A stretch of 64,000 nucleotides of DNA from Chloracidobacterium sp. (GTDB lineage Bacteria > Acidobacteriota > Blastocatellia > Pyrinomonadales > Pyrinomonadaceae), in NCBI GenBank assembly GCA_016720705.1, contig JADKKB010000005.1, positions 248,001-312,000 of the forward strand, given 5' to 3'. The notes under the pieces were generated by a model. The model searched no databases, was not told the origin of the DNA, and saw only the letters and a program-made list of their open reading frames with translations. Both the position numbers and the translations under genes were made by a program. Of the stretch, positions 8,543 through 16,764 are shown in pieces (position 1 is the stretch's first letter; each line of letters opens with the position of its first letter).

Positions 8543-9619
8543 ATGAGCGAAAGAACCAGCCAGCTAAACTACCTTAATCCGACTTTGATCGGTCTTGCGG
8601 CGTCGATTTTGTTGACCGCCCTGGTCATTGTCGGGTCACGGAATCTAGAGCATTTTGACTCCGCCCTTTTCGGATACACCGTGGCGAGTGTCGTGGCATT
8701 TGGTGCGATCTTCTTTCGATACGCACTATGGCTTCAACGACCAGCGACGCGAGTGTATTTTCGGCGCGGTATCCAACTCTTTTTTCAACGCAAAAAGTTT
8801 ATCCGCAATACTGCCGATTCATCGAAAACCCTTGCTACCAACATCGTCGGACAGCGTTTTATATTCAAGCGCGGTACGATGCGGTGGCTGATGCACTTTT
8901 TGATAATGTGGGGTTGTCTGACGGCGGCGGCAGTTACATTTCCACTAGTTTTCGGTTGGGTGCATTTCAATCTCGAAGGTGATTTGGGTTACCGGGTGTA
9001 CCTGTTCGGTTTTCCGCTACAACTGGTAAATGGTCGCAGTGTCATCGCGTGGATCATATTTCACGCCCTGGATTTTTCGGCCCTAATGGTCATCGCCGGA
9101 TGTGCGATCGCGATCCAGAGACGTTTGCGTGACCGCGGTGCTATCGCAATGCAGCAGTTTCTGCTGGATTTTGTCCCACATTTGCTCCTGATCGCGATTT
9201 CCGTTTCGGGACTTATGCTAACAGCATCGAGTCTCTGGTTTCACGGCTATATGTACTCATTTATCGCCCTCAGCCATCAGGCAGTGGTGATAATGACGAT
9301 ATTCTTTCTGCCGTTCGGCAAGTTCTTTCATATCATTCAGCGTCCGGCGTCGGTCGGTGTCGAATTATACCAATCGCGTTCCAAAGAAATGGAACAGGCA
9401 AAGTGTCCGCGATGCAGTACACAATTTGCCGCTCAAATGTGGGTTGACGACCTTAAAGGCGTGGTAAAAGAACTTGGATTTGATTACACCCTGGAAGACG
9501 GCACGACACTCCAGGATTATTGTCCGCGATGCAAGCGGATAATGCGCGCACTGGCCTATTCGGGACTGGCCAAACCGGCCGAGCCGGTCTTTTACGGAGT
9601 AAGGGCCGACGAGAAATAG
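8543..9619 (+). CDS. Cytochrome b-like membrane subunit of the nitrate reductase complex
   Basis: The 358-residue protein has about six membrane helices (around 12-34, 40-60, 115-140, 165-190, 208-232, 235-260) with histidines placed as in NarI/HdrE/DsrM-type dihaem b subunits: MRWLMH, IIFHALD, VPHLLL, LSHQAV, GKFFHI. The last helix is followed by IIQRP, as in that group. The cytoplasmic C-terminal tail has two CPRC motifs (near 290 and 333), which could bind zinc or an Fe-S centre. As first gene of the operon it likely oxidises quinol and passes electrons to the ferredoxin and molybdenum subunits. I cannot name an exact family. Confidence 0.7.
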   Translation: MSERTSQLNYLNPTLIGLAASILLTALVIVGSRNLEHFDSALFGYTVASVVAFGAIFFRYALWLQRPATRVYFRRGIQLFFQRKKFIRNTADSSKTLATNIVGQRFIFKRGTMRWLMHFLIMWGCLTAAAVTFPLVFGWVHFNLEGDLGYRVYLFGFPLQLVNGRSVIAWIIFHALDFSALMVIAGCAIAIQRRLRDRGAIAMQQFLLDFVPHLLLIAISVSGLMLTASSLWFHGYMYSFIALSHQAVVIMTIFFLPFGKFFHIIQRPASVGVELYQSRSKEMEQAKCPRCSTQFAAQMWVDDLKGVVKELGFDYTLEDGTTLQDYCPRCKRIMRALAYSGLAKPAEPVFYGVRADEK

Positions 9620-9640
9620 TCGTTTGCGGCTGGGAAATTT

Positions 9641-11863
9641 ATGTCAAAAGTTGAGAATCTCGACAGAATAATTAAGGAATTCGGACCAACTCTCCACGAT
9701 GAACCGTACGGCGGATGGCGTGCGGACCGGGTCATAGACAAGGTTGTGCAGACCCATTGTCCGTACTGTGCGGTCCAGTGCGGGATGAACCTGCTGGTCG
9801 AAGACGACCACGTCGTTGGATTTGAGCCGCGGTATGATTTTCCCGTTAACGAGGGCAAACTCTGTCCGAAAGGGGTGACCGCGTATCTACAGGCTCACCA
9901 TCCGGATCGCCTAAAGTATCCGCTGATCAAGCGAAACGGTGTATTCGAGCGTGCAAGTTGGGAGGAAGCTCTCGATCTGGTCGTTGCGAAATTTCAGGGG
10001 TTGCGAAAAGAATATGGGCAGGATTCACTTGCCATTTACTCTGGCTCGTCGCTGACGACCGAGAAGACCTATGTAATGGGCAAGTTTGCCCGGGTCGGAC
10101 TACAAACGCGCTATGTCGATTACAACGGCCGTTTATGTATGGTTTCGGCCGCCGCGGGCAACAACAAGGCATTTGGTATCGACCGCGCCGCTAATCCGTG
10201 GAGCGATATTCCGCTGGCTGAGGTGCTCTTGATTGCCGGTGCTAATGTGGCCGAGACATTCCCGGTTCTCAATAAGTATCTCTGGCAGCAGCGTGACAAG
10301 GGGGGCATTTGGATAATTATCGATCCCCGCGAAACACCGACTGCACGACAGGGCGACCTGCATCTCCAGTTAAAACCGGGCACCGACGTCGCCCTTACCA
10401 ACGGTATTCTTCACGTAATGATCAAGGAAGGATACGTTGACCAGAAGTTCATCGACGAAAGGACGAACGGTTGGGCCGAGACCCGCGAGGCAGTCTTTGA
10501 AAAATACACGCCTGAGTATTGTGCGGAGATCACCGGTGTGCCCGCCGAAAAGATAATCAAGGCGGCCCATTTGTACGGACGTGCGGCGACGGCCTTCGTC
10601 CTGCACGCACGCGGTATCGAGCACCACTCGAATGGTGTGGACAACGTGCTCAGTTATATCAATCTCGTACTGGCGAGCGGCAAGATCGGAGCACCCGGCC
10701 GCGGCTATGCGACATTTACCGGACAGGGAAACGGACAGGGCGGCCGCGAACACGGTCAAAAAGCCGACCAATTGCCGGGACAGCGCTCGATCAATAATCC
10801 CGAACACCGAAAGCAGGTCGCCAAGATCTGGGGCATTCCCGAAAGCGAAATGCCGCAAGCAGGCGTTTCGGTCGTCGAAATGTTCGACAAAATGCGCGAA
10901 GGCGAGATCCGCGGACTGATGTCGGTCTGTAACAATGTGATGGTCTCGATGCCGGACACAAACAAGATCCGCGAATCGCTCGAGGGGCTCGATTTTTACG
11001 TTTGCATCGACTTCTTTATGTCGGAATCTTCACGTTATGCAGACGTCGTGCTACCGGGAACGGCGTGGTCGGAAGACGAGGGTGTCACAACGAACGGCGA
11101 AGGACGTGTACTCAAGATAAACAAGGCGACCGAACCTCCGGGCGAAGCAAAACCCGACTGGTGGATCGTCAAGGAACTTGCGGAACGCTTAGGTCGCGGA
11201 AAGTTTTTTCCCTATAACAACACAAGGGAAATGTTTGACGAAATGGTTGAAGCGTCACGCGGCAGTACAGCGGATTACGGCGGCATCACCTGGGAGCGGA
11301 TCGAGCGCGAAAACGGCGTATTTTGGCCGTGTCCGACCGAGGATCATCCCGGAACTCCGCGGCTGTTCGAGGATCGATTCTATCATCCGGATGGGCGAGC
11401 GAAGTTTCACGCTGTAACCTACAAGGGTGCTGCCGAAAAGCCCGACGACGAATATCCGCTGATTATGACCAGCGGACGGGTCGTATTCCAGTACCTTTCG
11501 GGCAATCAGACGCGCCGGATCAAGTTTCTGGTCGATCAGTGTCCGGAGCCATACGTTGAGGTTCATCCCGACACCGCAGCCAAACTCGGCATACGAGACG
11601 GCGAACGCGTCAAGGTCGTATCACGGCGCGGATTCGGCATATTCCCCGCATTGGTCGTCCGAACTATCAGGCCGGACACGATCTTTATTCCATATCACTG
11701 GGGCGAGGAACTTGCCGCCAATCAGATGACCAACCCTGCGTTGGATCCGACATCAAAAATACCTGAATTCAAGGCTTGTGCGGCCAGGATCGAAAAGATC
11801 CACTCGCGTGAACTGCCGATTTTCGGAGCAGCCTTAAAGGGTGTCTCGAGGAGTGAGGTTTAA
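9641..11863 (+). CDS. Molybdopterin oxidoreductase, Nas/NarB-type nitrate reductase catalytic subunit
   Basis: The 740-residue protein is a DMSO-reductase-family enzyme. The N-terminal [4Fe-4S] site is C40-x2-C43-x3-C47-x27-C75. The Mo ligand is predicted to be C166 in GRLCMVSAAAG, a context typical of nitrate reductases (assimilatory NasA/NarB and NapA), not of formate dehydrogenases. The C-terminal MopB domain begins near 605 (PLIMTSGRV). There is no Tat signal, so the enzyme should act in the cytoplasm. Assimilatory relatives accept electrons from ferredoxin or NADH, but here the neighbours are membrane and Rieske subunits, so a respiratory role is inferred. Other oxyanion substrates cannot be excluded. 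Confidence 0.85.
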   Translation: MSKVENLDRIIKEFGPTLHDEPYGGWRADRVIDKVVQTHCPYCAVQCGMNLLVEDDHVVGFEPRYDFPVNEGKLCPKGVTAYLQAHHPDRLKYPLIKRNGVFERASWEEALDLVVAKFQGLRKEYGQDSLAIYSGSSLTTEKTYVMGKFARVGLQTRYVDYNGRLCMVSAAAGNNKAFGIDRAANPWSDIPLAEVLLIAGANVAETFPVLNKYLWQQRDKGGIWIIIDPRETPTARQGDLHLQLKPGTDVALTNGILHVMIKEGYVDQKFIDERTNGWAETREAVFEKYTPEYCAEITGVPAEKIIKAAHLYGRAATAFVLHARGIEHHSNGVDNVLSYINLVLASGKIGAPGRGYATFTGQGNGQGGREHGQKADQLPGQRSINNPEHRKQVAKIWGIPESEMPQAGVSVVEMFDKMREGEIRGLMSVCNNVMVSMPDTNKIRESLEGLDFYVCIDFFMSESSRYADVVLPGTAWSEDEGVTTNGEGRVLKINKATEPPGEAKPDWWIVKELAERLGRGKFFPYNNTREMFDEMVEASRGSTADYGGITWERIERENGVFWPCPTEDHPGTPRLFEDRFYHPDGRAKFHAVTYKGAAEKPDDEYPLIMTSGRVVFQYLSGNQTRRIKFLVDQCPEPYVEVHPDTAAKLGIRDGERVKVVSRRGFGIFPALVVRTIRPDTIFIPYHWGEELAANQMTNPALDPTSKIPEFKACAARIEKIHSRELPIFGAALKGVSRSEV

Positions 11864-11878
11864 TAAGGAAATCGATTT

Positions 11879-12526
11879 ATGAAAGAAACAATGTTCATCG
11901 ACCCGCAACGCTGTATCGGATGCCGTTCGTGCGTGGCAGCGTGTAGGGAATGTTCGACTCACAAAGGCTACTCGATGATCTTTTTAGACCACATCGACCG
12001 CCACGAGTCCACGGCGACGATGCCGACGGTCTGTATGCACTGCGACGAACCGACCTGCGCTCTCGTATGTCCGGCAGACGCGATCAAAAAGAACGATGAC
12101 GGTGTGGTGATGTCTGCGTTAAAGCCGAGATGTCTGGATTGCCGCAATTGTGTGAACGCGTGCCCATTTGGCGTTCCGAAGTACAATACGCAGATGCATC
12201 TACAGATGAAATGCGATATGTGTTTTGATCGCTCAAGTGAGGGATTGATGCCGATGTGCGCCAGCGTCTGCCCCACGGGTGCGATCGCGTTCGGCACCTA
12301 TGAGCAGATCGTGCCGTTGCGCAAGACTAAGCCGGTCAATGCCCACGTTTTCGGTAATCAGGTGGTTGAGACCAAGGTCTATTTAATGCTCCCGACCGAC
12401 GACGAAGAAGTAAATATCGACGGTTGCGGTGTTTTCGAAGGCCGGGTGAAACACGACGGAGCGGTCGGAGCCTCATCGTGGATGGATACACAGGCACAGG
12501 AGACTGATAATAGTAATGAGTTCTGA
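11879..12526 (+). CDS. Four-cluster ferredoxin subunit (NarH/DmsB-like)
   Basis: The 215-residue protein has sixteen cysteines arranged for four [4Fe-4S] clusters: C13IGCRSCVAAC, CMHCDEPTCALVC, CLDCRNCVNAC and CDMC...CASVCP. This is the pattern of electron-transfer subunits of membrane-bound molybdoenzymes. It begins 15 bases after the catalytic gene and should wire it to the membrane subunit. No signal peptide, consistent with a cytoplasmic catalytic module. The gene's end overlaps the Rieske start by 11 bases. Confidence 0.93.
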   Translation: MKETMFIDPQRCIGCRSCVAACRECSTHKGYSMIFLDHIDRHESTATMPTVCMHCDEPTCALVCPADAIKKNDDGVVMSALKPRCLDCRNCVNACPFGVPKYNTQMHLQMKCDMCFDRSSEGLMPMCASVCPTGAIAFGTYEQIVPLRKTKPVNAHVFGNQVVETKVYLMLPTDDEEVNIDGCGVFEGRVKHDGAVGASSWMDTQAQETDNSNEF

Positions 12527-13082
12527 TACATTGAAAGATTCGATCGATAGAGTGCTTTCGGATGAAAGGGACGTCCAGGATGCGTCGGCGGCCTACTCCC
12601 GTGAATTTCCGTATGATCGTGATGAGGAGACTCAGGTAACACGCCGAGAGTTCTGTAATTTCCTTTTCCTGACTTCTACCGCGTTTACGGTCAGTACTGC
12701 GGGATTTGCTGCGAAATCGGCATACGATTCGCAGAAAGAAAAGCAGTTCTATCCGGCGAAGGTCGATGGAGCCCTCGAGTTAGAGCCTGGCGAAAGCCTG
12801 AACTTTACCTATCCCGGCAAGGAAGATACCGCGATAATGATCCGAAATCAGGACGGCAGCTATCGAGCTTTCGGACAGAAATGTACCCATCTTTCGTGTC
12901 CGGTCTATTACTCGAAGGAGCACGCACGGCTTGAGTGTCCGTGTCACGAGGGCGGATTTGATGCCGGCACGGGGCGCGTGCTTTACGGGCCGCCGCCGCG
13001 GCCGCTGGATCTGATCGAACTCGAGGTCCACAACGGCGAGGTATTTGCCACCGGCAGAACGGTGAGAGGAAATGAGGGCTGA
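12516..13082 (+). CDS. Rieske [2Fe-2S] protein with twin-arginine membrane anchor
   Basis: The 188-residue protein has a 40-residue acidic N-terminus, then TRREF (R43/R44) and a hydrophobic stretch (about 48-66), the layout of a Tat-inserted Rieske protein whose signal stays as an anchor. The cluster site is C123-T-H125...C141-P-C143-H144, with the second cysteine pair (C128, C143) that forms the disulfide in high-potential bc1/b6f Rieske proteins. The cluster would face the periplasm while the catalytic subunit is cytoplasmic, so it might take electrons on the quinol-oxidation side or exchange them with a cytochrome c. Confidence 0.92.
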   Translation: MSSDTLKDSIDRVLSDERDVQDASAAYSREFPYDRDEETQVTRREFCNFLFLTSTAFTVSTAGFAAKSAYDSQKEKQFYPAKVDGALELEPGESLNFTYPGKEDTAIMIRNQDGSYRAFGQKCTHLSCPVYYSKEHARLECPCHEGGFDAGTGRVLYGPPPRPLDLIELEVHNGEVFATGRTVRGNEG

Positions 13083-13353
13083 AATGCGAGAAAACGAAAG
13101 TAAGAGGCCTCACAAAATTTCAAGACCACAGACCCGCGGACGAACCGCCGTCTGGCAGGCACGCGTCGCATTGCTGATAATGATCAATCTGGCACAAATG
13201 TGGATACTCTCAGCCGCCATCGAGGCAGCCATCGCCAATGAGTATCGCCAATTATGGCCGCTTGTCATCGCTTCGGTCGTCTGCTGGGTAGTCGCACTGA
13301 CGATAATACTCTGGTGGAAACCGGCGTCACGCCCGGGAACTGCCAGTCGATAA
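13072..13353 (+). CDS. Small two-helix membrane protein at the end of the operon
   Basis: The 93-residue product overlaps the Rieske gene by 11 bases and has two hydrophobic segments (about 30-52 and 60-82) after a basic N-terminus. An alternative ATG at 13084 has a better SD (GAGGG five bases before). I do not recognise a family. Its place as last gene of a tightly overlapping operon suggests an accessory or assembly subunit of the complex. Confidence 0.65.
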   Translation: MRAEMRENESKRPHKISRPQTRGRTAVWQARVALLIMINLAQMWILSAAIEAAIANEYRQLWPLVIASVVCWVVALTIILWWKPASRPGTASR

Positions 13354-13549
13354 CAGACGACGGCACATTGTCAGGCAGATCAAGGAATGCACCCGCGATG
13401 GAGCGGCACAAACGCTCGCGATCTATACACTTGCAACAAAGTTGTGGCGGTCGGCGTAGGTGTCGGCCGACTCATCGTATTCGCGATCATTTGTTGGCAA
13501 TACATACCAAAACAATTCTTAAAGACCTGCCACGAAATATCCGTGCAAA
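13354..13549. other. Intergenic region before the nrfA promoter
   Basis: Together with the promoter and leader of nrfA this gap is about 318 bp. The first 196 bases show no SD-led reading frame or intrinsic terminator that I could support. A frame ending at about 13461 reads like a short protein remnant but has no start codon and stops just upstream, so I do not call it. Confidence 0.35.
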
Positions 13550-13592
13550 TGTGATTTAAATCATATCCAGCGCACTATTTTGCTAATAAACT
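13550..13592 (+). promoter_or_regulatory. CRP/FNR-type operator and -10 box before nrfA
   Basis: TGTGATTTAAATCATA (13550-13565) differs from the site at 8182 by one base and contains the perfect palindrome TGAT-TTAA-ATCA (13552-13563). At exactly the same distance as upstream of the nitrate reductase operon lies a -10-like hexamer TAAACT (13587-13592). A start near 13599 would again centre the operator at -41.5, leaving a leader of about 72 bases before the nrfA ATG. Confidence 0.65.
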
Positions 13593-13671
13593 TTGCCTTG
13601 CGGCCACCCCTATAGAGTGTTTTTACATAGCTCTTGCACCCAGCTTGTCGAAAATATGCTCGGAGGTTCAA

Positions 13672-15105
13672 ATGAGAAAATCGTCGATAAAATCCGAACC
13701 AAAAGCTCGAAATATTCGAGTACGTGTGGTTAATGGAATTGTACTCGTCGTCTTTATATCTATCGCAACGGTGTTTTTGGCGGCTAGTTTCTGGACCGAT
13801 CCGGTAAAGAGCAAAAATGATCCCATATTTCCGCAAGTCAACAAAGCCGCTCAAACTGAAGAATCCGATGACCCCGCGGTCTGGGGGAAGCGATTTCCGC
13901 TACACTACGAACTCTTTAAGAAGACAGTCGATCAATCCCGTACGCGATTTGGCGGGAGTGAGGCGGTACAAGTAACGCCTAAAGATTCCGACCCGCGATC
14001 GGTCGTATCGCAGTCGCGTCTGGAGGAAGATCCGCGTCTGGTCACAATGTGGAATGGCTATGCATTCTCAGTCGATTTTCGCGAAGAACGCGGATACGCT
14101 TATATGCTTGACGACCAGACATTTACCGGTCGCCAAGCGGTCGTCAAACAGCCCGGGTCGTGTATCAATTGCCACGCATCTACCTATCTGACATACAAAC
14201 GGCTTGGCGACGGCGACATTTTTAAGGGGTTTGACGCACTCAATAAGATGCCATTTACCGACGCCCGCAAAGAGGTGAGCCATCCGGTGTCGTGTATCGA
14301 TTGTCACGACTCCAAGACGTTGAAACTCCGCATTACAAAGCCGGCATTTATGGTCGGGATAGCAGCCTATAAGGCGTCTCAAGGCGTAAAAGATTACGAC
14401 GTAAACCGTGATGCAACGCGAAACGAAATGCGTTCGTTTGTCTGCGGACAATGTCACGTCGAATACTATTTCAAGGGCGAGGGAAAAACATTGACCTTCC
14501 CGTGGAGTAATGGACTGAAAGTGGACAATATTCTCGCCTACTATGATGAAGCAAAGCACAAGGACTGGGTGCATAAGGAAACCGGTGCGGAGGTGTTAAA
14601 GGCGCAGCATCCTGAATTTGAAATGTTTAACCAAGGGTCGCACGGACGTGCGGGCGTTTCCTGTGCCGATTGTCATATGCCGAAAACGGCCGGGCTCGCG
14701 AAGATAACTGATCATTGGATCCGCAGCCCGCTCTTAAACATCGCTCAATCTTGCCAGGCGTGCCACAAGGCTGACTCGGATGAATTGAAGTCGCGGGCAG
14801 AGACGATCCAGAATCGGACCTATAGCCTCCGAAATCTAGCTATGGACGCTCTGATGGATCTGATCGCCCAGATAAAGGCCGCGAAGGCAGCAGGTCGATC
14901 AGACGCCGATCTTTCCGCCGCGAGAGACTATCAAAGAAAGGCCCAATTCTATCTGGACTTTATCGAAGCCGAAAACTCTATGGGGTTTCACGCCCCGCAA
15001 GAGTCAACAAGGGTCCTGGGCGAATCGATCAATTTTTCTAGATTTGGATTGATGAGCCTTGGAGGCTTTAAGCCGGTCCATCCGTTTCAAGGCAAAACGG
15101 AATAG
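13672..15105 (+). CDS. nrfA: Ammonia-forming cytochrome c nitrite reductase NrfA
   Basis: The 477-residue protein has one N-terminal membrane segment (signal anchor, about 18-40) and five haem motifs in the NrfA order: C164INCH, C208IDCH, C258GQCH, C331ADCH and C361QACH. The third motif continues VEYYF, supplying the catalytic Tyr; HPEFE before the fourth supplies the catalytic His; FREERGY supplies the Arg. The active-site haem has CxxCH where many NrfA have CxxCK; CxxCH variants are known. NrfA reduces nitrite to ammonium with six electrons in the periplasm. I chose the ATG at 13672 because GGAGG lies six bases upstream. No nrfH is present in the window. Confidence 0.93.
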   Translation: MRKSSIKSEPKARNIRVRVVNGIVLVVFISIATVFLAASFWTDPVKSKNDPIFPQVNKAAQTEESDDPAVWGKRFPLHYELFKKTVDQSRTRFGGSEAVQVTPKDSDPRSVVSQSRLEEDPRLVTMWNGYAFSVDFREERGYAYMLDDQTFTGRQAVVKQPGSCINCHASTYLTYKRLGDGDIFKGFDALNKMPFTDARKEVSHPVSCIDCHDSKTLKLRITKPAFMVGIAAYKASQGVKDYDVNRDATRNEMRSFVCGQCHVEYYFKGEGKTLTFPWSNGLKVDNILAYYDEAKHKDWVHKETGAEVLKAQHPEFEMFNQGSHGRAGVSCADCHMPKTAGLAKITDHWIRSPLLNIAQSCQACHKADSDELKSRAETIQNRTYSLRNLAMDALMDLIAQIKAAKAAGRSDADLSAARDYQRKAQFYLDFIEAENSMGFHAPQESTRVLGESINFSRFGLMSLGGFKPVHPFQGKTE

Positions 15106-15176
15106 ATGACGGACGGCGACGCTTGTTTAACCACGATCGTCGCACCGCCCGAAGGGAATTATTAAAAATAACTAAT

Positions 15177-16667
15177 ATGTGTAAGTACGTTAAAAATGTC
15201 GGAATTGTAATAGTTTTTATCTTGGTCACGGGGTTTATCACGAGTGCCCAGAGCACGGTCCCGCCAACGGATGTTGGGTCTGCTCGCCCGATGCCTTCGG
15301 CAACGCCAACGGATGATGCGATGCGAAATCGGGTAAAGCTGCTTGAGGAGCAGGTTGAAATGATGCGGCGTGAACTAGCTGAGCTGAGATCGGCGGTCGG
15401 TAAAAATAGCAATTCTGGAGCCGACACGTCTGCAAAGGCCGAGCCGAAACCTGCGGTGGCCCAAAAAGTCGAAGCCGTGGCCGCGGCGCCTGCGAAAAAA
15501 GATCTCGGTATGGATGTCGGCTCAGCCAGACTGACGCCTTACGGAATATTGTTTTTCAATGCCTTTGGAAACAGCGGCGGTACAAACAACTCCGATATTC
15601 CGCTATTTGCTACAACGAGCGGCACCGGGAATGTGAGTGCGAGTGTCCGGCAGACTCGTCTGGGCATACGGCTTGAGGGTGCAAAGGTCGGCAAGGCAAG
15701 GCTCTCGGCCATCTTCGAAGGCGACTTTTTCGGCGGGTTCCCTTCGGTCGCCATCGGTGAGAACTTTGGCGTGTTTCGACTGCGTTTAGCAAACGCGCGT
15801 CTCGATTGGGAAAAAACGTCCATGACGATCGGCCAAGACTGGATGGTATTTGCGCCTGCCAGTCCGACATCACTCGCTGCAGCGGGCATCCCGCAAATGG
15901 CGGCGTCCGGCAATCTCTGGTCGCGCTTACCACAGGTAAAAGTAGAGCGGAAACTAACTCCTCACGTTACTTTGCAAGCTGCATTGCTCGCCCCGCAGAC
16001 CGGTGATTTTGCAACGAACGCGGCCTTCTTTTTACAACCGACGAGCGGCACTGCATCTCGCGTGCCGTATCTGCAGAGCCGTATCGCGTTTAGCGGGAAG
16101 AATTGGTTCCAGAGCAAAAAAGCGGGTTCGATCGGCATCTCGGGCCATTACGGCCGATCCGCGGTCTTCACGGGTGCAAATAATGTTAGAAACGATCTCG
16201 ATTCGGTCGGGCTTGCCTTGGACTGGAATCTTCCGTTCTCAAAGCGACTGTCGTTGACCGGCGAGGCGTTTGTCGGCCGCAATCTCGGTGGATTTCAGGG
16301 CGGCGTCTTTCAGGGTTACAACACTGACTTTGCATACCGACAGGGCGTAGCTTCGACGGCGGGAGGCGTGCGTGCGATCGGGACCCGAGGCGGTTGGGCA
16401 CAGATCGGATTTACCCCTAAGGTCCTAAAAGATCGATTGGGCATCTACGGAACGGTAGGCATCGATGATCCTAAAAACAGCGATCTGACGAGCATTGCAA
16501 GCCGCGATTGGCGGCTCAGGAATATGTCCGTCGCGGGTGAGATGATATATAAGTTCACACCGCAATTCTCGTTCGGGATCGAGTATCGCGGATTCTGGAC
16601 GACCTATATGCTCCGCGGACAGCAGCACGCGAATCACGTAAATCTGGCGGCAAGTTATTCATTTTAA
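15177..16667 (+). CDS. Outer-membrane porin-like beta-barrel protein
   Basis: The product of 496 residues has a signal peptide (about 1-25, ending in SAQS), a coiled-coil section (about 50-75, LEEQVEMMRRELAEL) followed by an Ala/Lys/Pro linker, then a long beta-barrel-like sequence with alternating strands ending in aromatic Phe (ASYSF). This layout resembles DcaP-like or phosphate-selective-type porins with a periplasmic coiled coil. It follows nrfA by 71 bases and probably shares its transcript, so it may let nitrate, nitrite or ammonium cross the outer membrane. I take the ATG at 15177; an upstream TTG (15123) would add 18 residues before the signal peptide. Confidence 0.75.
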   Translation: MCKYVKNVGIVIVFILVTGFITSAQSTVPPTDVGSARPMPSATPTDDAMRNRVKLLEEQVEMMRRELAELRSAVGKNSNSGADTSAKAEPKPAVAQKVEAVAAAPAKKDLGMDVGSARLTPYGILFFNAFGNSGGTNNSDIPLFATTSGTGNVSASVRQTRLGIRLEGAKVGKARLSAIFEGDFFGGFPSVAIGENFGVFRLRLANARLDWEKTSMTIGQDWMVFAPASPTSLAAAGIPQMAASGNLWSRLPQVKVERKLTPHVTLQAALLAPQTGDFATNAAFFLQPTSGTASRVPYLQSRIAFSGKNWFQSKKAGSIGISGHYGRSAVFTGANNVRNDLDSVGLALDWNLPFSKRLSLTGEAFVGRNLGGFQGGVFQGYNTDFAYRQGVASTAGGVRAIGTRGGWAQIGFTPKVLKDRLGIYGTVGIDDPKNSDLTSIASRDWRLRNMSVAGEMIYKFTPQFSFGIEYRGFWTTYMLRGQQHANHVNLAASYSF

Positions 16668-16697
16668 TGGTTGCGGAGGTCGGGCCGTTACCTGATT

Positions 16698-16727
16698 TTG
16701 TCAATTGAGGCATAAATGCGTTAAAAT
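16698..16727 (+). promoter_or_regulatory. Sigma-70-type promoter of the YifB-like gene
   Basis: TTGTCA (16698-16703), an 18-bp spacer and TAAAAT (16722-16727) form a good promoter, giving a leader of about 31 bases to the ATG at 16765. Confidence 0.55.
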
Positions 16728-16764
16728 CTGCGTGCCCTAACGATCAATTTAACGCACAGTCCAT

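Noticed and set aside
13361..13461. Short protein-like frame after the small membrane gene
   Set aside because: No start codon in frame after an upstream stop, so at most a degenerate remnant.
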